Part shown: positions 1 to 5,433 of the stretch, piece by piece
Numbering within the stretch: position 1 is the first letter of the stretch
Layout of the letters: every line of letters begins with the position of its first letter
NCBI GenBank assembly: GCA_016931365.1
Contig: JAFGEY010000212.1
Coordinates: 1-25,285 of the forward strand
From: Anaerolineae bacterium
Lineage (GTDB): Bacteria; Chloroflexota; Anaerolineae; JAFGEY01
Reading direction: 5' to 3'
Length of the DNA stretch: 25,285 nucleotides
The notes under the pieces: model-generated
The model's input: only the letters and a program-made list of their open reading frames with translations
Told to the model about the DNA's origin: nothing
Databases searched by the model: none
Position numbers and translations under genes: made by a program

Positions 1-143
1 CGCTGTGCGTGCAGTGCGGCGTCGAGTTGGAGTTGGTGCGGCTTGACCCGCCCGAACTCGACTATGCCCTGTACGCCGATTGGCCCGATTTTGACTGGGA
101 AGACTTGGTTAGAGATGAGGATTTTGGCAACAGAAGTGAATGA
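1..143 (+). CDS. LysW-like amino-group carrier protein, C-terminal part (5' end outside window)
   Basis: The reading frame starting at base 3 is open from the window edge to the TGA at 141-143 and gives 46 residues. It begins LCVQCGVELELVRLDPPELD, which matches the second CxxC half and the following GVELELVxLDPxEL stretch of LysW/ArgW carriers. These small zinc proteins hold the growing intermediate on their C-terminal glutamate during lysine or arginine synthesis. The tail is acidic and aromatic (DWPDFDWEDL) but lacks the usual final EDWGE and instead ends GNRSE. The terminal Glu is kept, so a carrier role is possible, but it may be a paralogue with another job. The N-terminal zinc half and any lys/arg neighbours lie outside the window. 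Family assignment is fairly sure; function is not. Confidence 0.75.
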   Translation, partial: LCVQCGVELELVRLDPPELDYALYADWPDFDWEDLVRDEDFGNRSE

Positions 144-160
144 ACGGTGATGGAAACGAA

Positions 161-192
161 CGCGCCGCCCCTCGAGGGGCGGCGCGTTTTTT
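161..192 (+). terminator. Rho-independent terminator after the LysW-like gene
   Basis: Bases 161-186 form a perfect 26-bp GC-rich palindrome (arm CGCGCCGCCCCTC) followed by six T. It starts 17 bases after the LysW-like stop codon. It can also help stop minus-strand transcripts arriving from the 1043-aa gene. Confidence 0.88.
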
Positions 193-197
193 GTTTG

Positions 198-234
198 CAA
201 GAAACCAGGTTTTTGCCAAAAACCTGGTTTCTTG
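198..234. repeat. Perfect 37-bp palindromic element, copy 1 (AGAAACCAGGTTTTTG family)
   Basis: Eighteen bases on each side pair perfectly around one central base (C216), with left arm CAAGAAACCAGGTTTTTG. A second copy with one arm mismatch lies at 16284-16315. Both copies sit within 5 bases of the stop codon of a minus-strand gene (240 and 16320). The element may act as a 3'-end hairpin for those transcripts, and its recurrence suggests a dispersed repeat family. Confidence 0.85.
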
Positions 235-239
235 ACTGT

Positions 240-3200
240 TTAGAGATAATCCTGAAGTGGAATGTATCGTTTTGCTTCTTCCGGGCTGGCGCACAACGCG
301 ATGTAACACACACGCTCCGCCGTGCCGGAGGGTTCTACTTCCATTCTGCCCAAGAAGCCCAGGTGTCCGCCGACGTTGCCCCAGTCGACCAGGAACACAT
401 CGGGGTAGGGGCTGACCAGGATTGCTGTGCGGCCGGTTTCGCCGTTGACAGCCAACCCCCATTTGCCTACATCCGACCAGCTATCCCATGGCGTCGGCTT
501 GCGCTCGACGTATTCGCTGCGCAGGATATTTTTCTCCCACGCGCCGTCGAGCTGCCAGTAGGTCTGCCAGCCGAAACCAATGCCGCGCTTGGCGGTGGTC
601 AGGTTGCGCAGGCGGTAGACCAGCTTGAGCACGTTGCTGTTGCCGACGGTCAGGTAATCCACGTCGACGGCGAGGCCGACTAACTGCTCGCGCTTGATCT
701 CGCAGCTCACGCGCACACCCTTCCAGGCGATGCCGCGCGCGTCAGTCTGCTCGACCATTTGCGCAGTAAACATCTCGTTGCCCAGCTTGCCCGGCACTTC
801 GTTGCCATACATTGCCAGCGGAGTGATGCCGCCGTACCAGGGGCTCATCCAGCCAAAGGTTTTCTGCTCCGGGTAGGGCGAGAGCAGGTGATTGACGGGC
901 GAACCGTGGTTCGCGTGCTCTGTCCACGCCGTCATTGCGCCGCTGAAAGCCGGTGCGACCGTGAAGCGAGTGCGCCCGTTGTCGACCGTCCACATGGCTT
1001 CGCCTTGCTGCACCACGACCTTGCTCCGGTCGCCCAGGCGGATCAGCGGCACGGCGATCTCGGTGTCGAACAACTGCGTTTGCAGCGCCAGCGTGCCCTC
1101 GTGCGCGGCGGCCTGCGCCGGAACGGTCAGGTTCAGCGCTTCTTTGAACGGCGCATCGACGGTGACTGCGCCGATCTCGAACGCGGTCCGGTCGGCGGCG
1201 ACGCCATCCGGCAGAGCCAGTTGCGCCTGCCCGCTCAACGGGCGCGCACGCAGGTTGTCGATCGTCAACTCGGCCTGCACCGTGTCGTCCAGCGAGACCA
1301 GCGGCGACGGCTCCAGGCGCGCGCTGTAGACGGCGCGCGGCTGGGCCGGTATCGGCTCCGGCGTTTCGTCGACGCCGCTCAAGCGGCGCGCGTAGGTGCG
1401 CACGGCCTGCCAGTCGCCCGGCCCGGCATAGAGATACTGCCGGCCGGCCGGCATCCAGGTCTGTGGTTTGCATTCGAGTTGAGGCGAGAGCAGGGTGATA
1501 CCCCAGCCAATCTCGTTTTCAACAATGCCCGGAGTCCAGACGACGCCAAACGTGCCGTGCACTGAAGTCTGCGCCGTCCAGCATTCGGCCAGAGCCTCCG
1601 GCTTTTTGCTGATGTCTTCGTCGGCGGCGGGCAGCTCGGTGCGCCGGCTCTGGACGATGCCGTCCTTGAGCGGCAGGGTAATTGTGGCCCGCTCGTTGTG
1701 CGATGGAACGCTGCGCGCCTGGATCTGGACGGTGTGCGTCTCGGTGCCGGTGTTGCCCATCGCGTACTCGACCTCGATCAGCGGTCCTGCGCCCATTGTG
1801 ACCTTGCGCTGCAAGACCAGCCCCGGATAGTCGTCGAGCCGGGCGGTCAGGGTGGCGGTGATGCGGCCTTGTTCTTGCTGCACCGCAATGTCATATTCCT
1901 TGTCTTCCAGTTCGGACGGCCAGAAGGGCGGGCCGATAACCTCGTGCAGGTGGCCCAGCGATTCGTTCCGCTTGGGTGAGCGAATCTGCATGCCGCCGTG
2001 CCTCGGCTCGATGATCAGCCGCGTCCACTCGTTCTCGATGCGCGCGTTTTTGCCATCCCGGCCGGCCAGAACACCGCCGGCAGGCAGGCTGAACACGGTC
2101 AGCGTTTGCGGCAGCGTGCGCCCCTCGTCGAAAATGACGGTGGCTTGCAGTTCATAGATGCCGCTCTTGTCCGCAGTGAGCATGACCGGCGCGCCACCCC
2201 AGTTCTTTTGGGGCACGCCGATCTTGCGCTCCGTCCAGTCGACCTCCAGGCCGGGCGACGGCGCAAGGCTGACTGTGGCCTCGATCTCTCGGTCGAGGTA
2301 GCTGCGCAGTTGCAGGTTGACTGCCTTGGACACGCCCGGGAAAAGGGTGACGTATTTCGGGGCCAGTTCGACCGAGACCGCCGGCTGTGGGCGCAGGCCG
2401 GTGGCCAGTTCGATCACCTCGCCGTCGATGATGAGCAGTGTTTTGATCGCCGGCGCCGGCTTGTCATGCTTGACCTCGGGCGCGTCGGCGGCGATGTCAA
2501 CTCGGGCTGCAATCTCGACGCTCTCGCCTGGCTTGAGCGTCAACGCCTTGCGGTGTTCGATCTGCAAGTGTTCGTTGCCGTTGGCGATCAGTGAGATGAG
2601 CATCGGCTTGCTTTTCTTGTTGGTCAGTTTCCAACGCATCTGCGTCGGCAGCCCCTTGGCCGGTTCGATGTTGTCGGCTATCGCGGCGGCAAAGAAATCG
2701 TTCGTCTCGACCGCGGTCAAGGTCTGCGACTCACGGTCGACCCACACGGCGAGCATATCGTCGCCAGCCTGCCAGCGGAAAGTAAAGACTTTCATCCCTT
2801 CCCAGCGCTCGTCGTCTTCTTTTTGATCGAGCACGCGCTGAAAGGTCTCGTACCAGGAATGGCGGTCCAAGTAGGGCCTGGCGCAGGGCATCGTCAGAAT
2901 GCTCGGGATAAAGTTGCGCATATGCACCGACGTATCCGGCACCCAGTACAGCCCGACTTTTTTGTACAGCGGCACGGCCTTGAGGTTGCCGGGCCAGGTG
3001 TGCAGGGTCATCTGCTTAAAGCCCAACTCGACGCTGCGCTCCACGCAGCGGCAGAGCATCTTGCGCGCCAGGCTAAGCTTCTGATAGTTCGGATCGACGT
3101 TGAGCAGGCCGACATAGCCGACGTCTTTTTCGTCGGACGGCTGGTGAAAGCTGCAATACCCGGCGATTGCGCTGCCGTCGGCAGTTTCCATGACATAGGT

Positions 3201-3371
3201 GTTGAGCATCTTTTCCCGCTCTTGAAATTCGATCACCCACTGCGCGGTGATCTCGGTGCCGCCGCTCCAGGTGCCCGGCCATTGGTCATTGCTGGCCATC
3301 CACATCGCGGCGAGCTTTTCGGCATCCTCTGGCATGCTGATCTCGCGGAGGATAAATTCTTGCTGATTCAT
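240..3371 (-). CDS. GNAT-like N-terminus fused to a long beta-rich, mutarotase-like protein
   Basis: The gene encodes 1043 residues. Residues 1-155 resemble a GNAT acyltransferase: MNQQEFILREISMPEDAEKL, a strand ending GYVGLLNVDPNYQ, then LARKMLCRCV. The acetyl-CoA loop is degenerate (QKLSLA in place of Q/RxxGxG/A), so catalysis is uncertain. The remaining ~850 residues are rich in beta strands. They include an Ig-like part at about 330-430 and two stretches resembling galactose-mutarotase-like folds: ENEWTRLIIEPRHGGMQIRS near 445 and DNGRTRFTVAPAFSGAM near 780. No signal peptide or membrane segment is visible, so a cytoplasmic location is likely. The start has a good site (AGAGGGAG, 7 bases before ATG). 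There is no operon partner downstream. The domain reading is by eye, and the biological role is unknown. Confidence 0.85.
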   Translation of the reverse strand: MNQQEFILREISMPEDAEKLAAMWMASNDQWPGTWSGGTEITAQWVIEFQEREKMLNTYVMETADGSAIAGYCSFHQPSDEKDVGYVGLLNVDPNYQKLSLARKMLCRCVERSVELGFKQMTLHTWPGNLKAVPLYKKVGLYWVPDTSVHMRNFIPSILTMPCARPYLDRHSWYETFQRVLDQKEDDERWEGMKVFTFRWQAGDDMLAVWVDRESQTLTAVETNDFFAAAIADNIEPAKGLPTQMRWKLTNKKSKPMLISLIANGNEHLQIEHRKALTLKPGESVEIAARVDIAADAPEVKHDKPAPAIKTLLIIDGEVIELATGLRPQPAVSVELAPKYVTLFPGVSKAVNLQLRSYLDREIEATVSLAPSPGLEVDWTERKIGVPQKNWGGAPVMLTADKSGIYELQATVIFDEGRTLPQTLTVFSLPAGGVLAGRDGKNARIENEWTRLIIEPRHGGMQIRSPKRNESLGHLHEVIGPPFWPSELEDKEYDIAVQQEQGRITATLTARLDDYPGLVLQRKVTMGAGPLIEVEYAMGNTGTETHTVQIQARSVPSHNERATITLPLKDGIVQSRRTELPAADEDISKKPEALAECWTAQTSVHGTFGVVWTPGIVENEIGWGITLLSPQLECKPQTWMPAGRQYLYAGPGDWQAVRTYARRLSGVDETPEPIPAQPRAVYSARLEPSPLVSLDDTVQAELTIDNLRARPLSGQAQLALPDGVAADRTAFEIGAVTVDAPFKEALNLTVPAQAAAHEGTLALQTQLFDTEIAVPLIRLGDRSKVVVQQGEAMWTVDNGRTRFTVAPAFSGAMTAWTEHANHGSPVNHLLSPYPEQKTFGWMSPWYGGITPLAMYGNEVPGKLGNEMFTAQMVEQTDARGIAWKGVRVSCEIKREQLVGLAVDVDYLTVGNSNVLKLVYRLRNLTTAKRGIGFGWQTYWQLDGAWEKNILRSEYVERKPTPWDSWSDVGKWGLAVNGETGRTAILVSPYPDVFLVDWGNVGGHLGFLGRMEVEPSGTAERVCYIALCASPEEAKRYIPLQDYL

Positions 3372-3391
3372 TGTTTTCTCCCTCTCTTTGC

Positions 3392-3397
3392 TTTATA
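3392..3397 (-). promoter_or_regulatory. Possible extended -10 element for the 1043-aa gene
   Basis: On the minus strand TGTTATAAA gives a TGn-type extended -10 (TATAAA) about 21 bases before the start codon. No convincing -35 hexamer lies upstream, so this is only a candidate. Confidence 0.35.
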
Positions 3398-3429
3398 ACA
3401 AGCACGTGGTCTGGATGACGACGTGCAGA

Positions 3430-3675
3430 CTAAACTTTGATGATTCTGGTTGGTGTCTGTGTACTGGCTCGCAGATTGCATCGCGGGCACGCGGACGACG
3501 CACTTTTCAAGCGAAGGCCCAGCTCGATAAGCCAGTTGCCCAAAGTGTTTGCAAATCCGAAAAACTTTGCTCCGGGTTGGCTTTTGATCTGCTGTGCCAG
3601 TCGATCCTGTTCTGCTTCATACAAGCGTTGTCGTTGATGCGATTGAACGAGCCAGGCGATGTTTTGTGAATGCAT
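3430..3675 (-). CDS. Small amphipathic helical protein, 81 aa
   Basis: I chose the ATG at 3675 because AAAGGAG lies six bases upstream. A longer open frame reaching 3813 has no such site. The product is MHSQNIAWLVQSHQRQRLYE..., a charged helix (about residues 5-35) followed by a tryptophan-containing segment, NTLGNWLIELGLRLK, at about 43-57. I recall similar short helical proteins, with EAEQ(D/E)RLA and a GxWLIxLGxRLK tail, as frequent unnamed proteins in Chloroflexota. The last 22 residues are a basic extension with one CPRC. It lies at the end of a short transcript that begins at the promoter 4144-4171 and carries two micro-ORFs and two terminator hairpins. Function is unknown. Confidence 0.7.
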   Translation of the reverse strand: MHSQNIAWLVQSHQRQRLYEAEQDRLAQQIKSQPGAKFFGFANTLGNWLIELGLRLKSASSACPRCNLRASTQTPTRIIKV

Positions 3676-3779
3676 TGTTTGCTCCTTTGAGTCCGGTACT
3701 CGATCAAGCTGATGCTGACAAATCAGAGTCCTGCCTGTGTGCGAGACCCGCATAGCAAATTCAGTTCTAGAGTACCAAT

Positions 3780-3808
3780 CGGTTGTCGGCTCGCCGGAGT
3801 GACAACCG
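3780..3808 (-). promoter_or_regulatory. Leader hairpin between the 12-codon ORF and the 81-aa gene
   Basis: CGGTTGTC at 3780-3787 pairs with GACAACCG at 3801-3808, and GGC/GCC can extend the stem inward. It starts six bases after the 12-codon ORF in the minus-strand RNA and has no U run, so it is not a simple terminator. It could be an mRNA stability or translation element. Confidence 0.5.
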
Positions 3809-3813
3809 GTCAA

Positions 3814-3852
3814 TTACTGCTTTAGTGTCTGGACAAGTGTGAGTTCGCTCAT
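3814..3852 (-). CDS. Candidate 12-codon leader ORF
   Basis: The micro-ORF reads MSELTLVQTLKQ followed by TAA. A strong Shine-Dalgarno, AAAGGAG, lies six bases upstream of ATG. It begins about 20 bases after the U run of the second terminator and ends 138 bases before the 81-aa gene. No -35/-10 pair of its own is visible, so it would be translated only from transcripts that pass both terminators. It may be a leader peptide or a very small functional peptide. It is too short for codon statistics, so confidence rests on the ribosome-binding site and position. Confidence 0.45.
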   Translation of the reverse strand: MSELTLVQTLKQ

Positions 3853-3871
3853 CAAAAACTCCTTTCAAATG

Positions 3872-3900
3872 AAAAAGGCCGTGGATTTGTTTCCACGGCC
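3872..3900 (-). terminator. Rho-independent terminator 2 of a tandem pair
   Basis: In minus-strand RNA a 9-bp stem (GGCCGUGGA/UCCACGGCC, 3877-3885 with 3892-3900) with a 6-nt loop is followed by five U. The stem is identical to that of terminator 1 at 3956-3988; only the loops differ. Confidence 0.82.
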
Positions 3901-3955
3901 TCGGTCGGATGCTGTCACATCGCTGAATGTGAATCGGGTTCTGTTTGTGACAAGT

Positions 3956-3988
3956 AAAAAGGCCGTGGATGGTAGTGCGTCCACGGCC
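3956..3988 (-). terminator. Rho-independent terminator 1 of a tandem pair, loop complementary to upstream leader
   Basis: Stem GGCCGTGGA (3961-3969) pairs with TCCACGGCC (3980-3988), and five U follow in minus-strand RNA. The 10-nt loop contains CGCACUAC. With the adjoining GA of the stem, this is complementary over 10 bases to GUAGUGCGUC at 4040-4049, near the end of the upstream 26-codon ORF. A competing or kissing structure is therefore possible. Confidence 0.82.
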
Positions 3989-4005
3989 TGCTGGTTTTTG
4001 TGTCT

Positions 4006-4022
4006 GTCAACAGCTAGTTGAC
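4006..4022 (-). promoter_or_regulatory. Small hairpin between micro-ORF and terminator 1
   Basis: GTCAAC at 4006-4011 and GTTGAC at 4017-4022 form a perfect 6-bp stem with a 5-nt loop. In minus-strand RNA it lies just after the 26-codon ORF and before terminator 1, the position of a pause hairpin in a classical attenuator. There is no functional evidence. Confidence 0.45.
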
Positions 4023-4026
4023 ATAA

Positions 4027-4107
4027 TCACCGGCGACTAGACGCACTACTCCTATTGAATTGACCGCTGCCATCGATTATCTGGCAGTTGATAAAAATAT
4101 AGCGCAT
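4027..4107 (-). CDS. Candidate 26-codon ORF at the head of the leader transcript
   Basis: The ORF reads MRYIFINCQIIDGSGQFNRS and then SASSRR before TGA. Its Shine-Dalgarno is nearly ideal (AAAAGGAGG, seven bases before ATG), and it starts about 29 bases after the predicted transcription start of a consensus promoter. The hydrophobic head with one Cys and the Ser/Arg tail match no family I recognise. Near its end is an internal AGGAG followed by GTG, which could start a 10-codon overlapping peptide (VRLVAGDYVN). The ORF ends 38 bases before terminator 1. It may be a leader peptide whose translation controls the terminators, or a secreted or signalling micropeptide. Confidence 0.55.
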   Translation of the reverse strand: MRYIFINCQIIDGSGQFNRSSASSRR

Positions 4108-4143
4108 CTAATAGCCTCCTTTTCATCAAGTTTATGAGTGTGT

Positions 4144-4171
4144 ATTATACTCAGAGTTAACCTTTTGTCAA
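4144..4171 (-). promoter_or_regulatory. Consensus sigma70-type promoter for the micro-ORF leader
   Basis: On the minus strand TTGACA (4166-4171) and TATAAT (4144-4149) are separated by 16 bases. Both hexamers are perfect. The TGA inside the -35 box is also the stop codon of the 121-aa gene upstream. Transcription should start near 4136. Confidence 0.85.
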
Positions 4172-4533
4172 ATCTCATTATCCGGCGTGGGCGCATCGTG
4201 CACAAAGACGCCGCGCTTGTTAAGAATGGCGACGATGCCGTCGATGGCATAATTGATGATGAACTTGAGGGCTTGCTTTTCAAACATGGCCGGCAAGAAG
4301 GGGATGTCGATCTTGTATTCATCATAGACGGCGAGGATAATTTCGACGGCACAGGCTTTTTTGGCCGCGCCGCCTTCGATCTCTTCCATCTCTTCGACCG
4401 CCTGGATGGCGTCGTCAAAGAGTTCGAACATGATGCTCCAGTCAAAGCCTTCCTTGAATCGCTCAATTTTGGGTGCGATGCCTTTGACAAAACTTTGTAC
4501 GAGTTGTTGGCACGGGCGCGTGGTTTCTTCCAT
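4168..4533 (-). CDS. Hypothetical helical protein, 121 aa
   Basis: Two ATG codons (4539 and 4533) are possible. The AAGGAG directly abuts the first and is six bases before the second, so I chose 4533, giving MEETTRPCQQLVQSFVKGIA.... The protein is predominantly alpha-helical with an acidic middle (VEEMEEIEGG at about 47-57). Its C-terminal half, LPAMFEKQALKFIINYAIDG, is amphipathic to hydrophobic and could touch a membrane, although no full transmembrane helix is clear. I do not recognise the family. It has its own promoter and is monocistronic up to the internal promoter at its 3' end. A GGGGAAUCCCC hairpin lies just before the ribosome-binding site. Confidence 0.75.
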   Translation of the reverse strand: MEETTRPCQQLVQSFVKGIAPKIERFKEGFDWSIMFELFDDAIQAVEEMEEIEGGAAKKACAVEIILAVYDEYKIDIPFLPAMFEKQALKFIINYAIDGIVAILNKRGVFVHDAPTPDNEI

Positions 4534-4588
4534 TTCCATCTCCTTGGGGGATTCCCCTGAATCTCGAGGTTGAATTCACAGTGTGTTC

Positions 4589-4617
4589 ATTATAGCATGC
4601 GCCAAATCATTGTGCAA
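4589..4617 (-). promoter_or_regulatory. Extended -10 promoter for the 121-aa gene
   Basis: TTGCAC (4612-4617) and TATAAT (4589-4594) are 17 bases apart on the minus strand, and the -10 is preceded by TGC (extended -10). The predicted start near 4582 gives a leader of about 49 bases. Confidence 0.8.
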
Positions 4618-4623
4618 TGGAAA

Positions 4624-4730
4624 TAGTAGAGACGAAGCATTCGTCAAGATGAACAGATCGATAAAATATGCATTATAATGAAAGACAAGAATACCACACG
4701 GTTTAATCCGAGAATGCTTCGCCCTTACTA
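4624..4730. repeat. MITE-like inverted-repeat element, copy A
   Basis: The ends TAGTAGAGACGAAGCATTC and, read on the other strand, TAGTAAGGGCGAAGCATTC form imperfect terminal inverted repeats of 19 bases around a 69-base AT-rich middle. There is no coding potential. The element contains the last codons and stop of the membrane protein ending at 4703. The related copies are B (7142-7256) and C (11284-11386). The middle shares GATGAACAGAT with copy C. Confidence 0.8.
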
Positions 4731-5419
4731 GCCCAGATCGCCGTTGTGGCGGCGCCGATCCAGGCGATCCAGTGCAGCCACAGTCCCCAGCCCAGACGGA
4801 TGGTGGGCGTGCCGTAAACGGCCCAGACATAAGGCTTGATCCGCCAAAGTGCCCATTGGGCGGGCAGCAAGCCGATCAGGGCCAGCAGGATGAGCGAGAC
4901 GGTCAGCCTGCGGAGCGGGAGACGGCGAAATGCGCCGTGTGCCAGAACGAACAGCGCACCCAGGATCAGCGCAACGCCTTGCCAGCGAAATTCGGCGGTA
5001 AACCAGTCTTTCGGCGTGCCCCACACTGGCGGCAGCAGGCCGGGCAGCAGTAGCAGGGCGATGCCCAAGGCGGCGATCCGCAGCCAACGCGGGTAGGGCA
5101 AGTGCCGGTTGATGCCGATCAGCGTCAGGCTCAATGTACAGACCAGCGGCGGCAAATAAAACAACTGGCGCCCGAACTTGACCTCGCCATTGCGAAAGGC
5201 AGGGATGAATTTGATAAACTCGCCCATATCCTGCCCGCTGAGTTTCAGGGCTGCTGTCGGGTGATCGACCCAGGGCAGCCAGTAGCTCAACGCGCCAAGT
5301 AGCAGAGAGGCAAATAGCAAATAGCAGACGGCACCCTGAGCGGCGCGCGATTTGCTATTTGCGGTTTGTCGATTTTGCGATTTGCGATTTGCGATTTGCT
5401 CATTTGTCGATTCGCCCAT
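4703..5419 (-). CDS. Six-helix integral membrane protein, 238 aa
   Basis: The start at 5419 (MGESTNEQ...) has AGAGGA about eight bases upstream and lies 14 bases after the stop of the radical SAM gene. This tight spacing indicates one operon. After a polar N-terminus (residues 1-32, low-complexity NRKSQNRQTANSKSR) there are about six hydrophobic segments, for example GAVCYLLFASLLLGALSYW, FYLPPLVCTLSLTLIGI, RIAALGIALLLLPGLL and LTVSLILLALIGLL. There is no known family signature. The final residues KGEAFSD are encoded inside the terminal repeat of mobile element copy A, so the native C-terminus may have been altered by insertion. A partner role for the radical SAM enzyme is inferred from coupling only. 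Confidence 0.75.
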   Translation of the reverse strand: MGESTNEQIANRKSQNRQTANSKSRAAQGAVCYLLFASLLLGALSYWLPWVDHPTAALKLSGQDMGEFIKFIPAFRNGEVKFGRQLFYLPPLVCTLSLTLIGINRHLPYPRWLRIAALGIALLLLPGLLPPVWGTPKDWFTAEFRWQGVALILGALFVLAHGAFRRLPLRRLTVSLILLALIGLLPAQWALWRIKPYVWAVYGTPTIRLGWGLWLHWIAWIGAATTAIWASKGEAFSD

Positions 5420-5420
5420 T
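5308..5420. repeat. Short tandem-like repeats of CAAATAGCAAATCGCAAAT type
   Basis: On the minus strand the 5' part of the membrane-protein gene is built from variants of a 7-base unit (GCAAATC, GCAAATA, GCAAAAT), giving the protein text ANRKSQNRQTANSKSR. A second small cluster lies near 5310-5325. The composition is unlike the flanking GC-rich coding DNA, which suggests a simple-sequence expansion or an inserted repeat read in frame. Confidence 0.65.
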
Positions 5421-5433
5421 TGTCTGCTTCCTC

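Noticed and set aside
759..1565. Plus-strand ORF of 268 codons inside the 1043-aa gene
   Set aside because: Antisense shadow, rich in Arg, His and Gln, with no ribosome-binding site or recognisable motif.
3839..4021. Plus-strand ORF starting with Met-Ser-Ser-Leu and containing MKKAVD text twice
   Set aside because: It is made of the two terminator hairpins read on the wrong strand, with no ribosome-binding site. The minus-strand reading explains the repeats better.
5308..5420. CRISPR array
   Set aside because: The units are 7 bases, directly adjacent and with no spacers, so this is simple repeated sequence.
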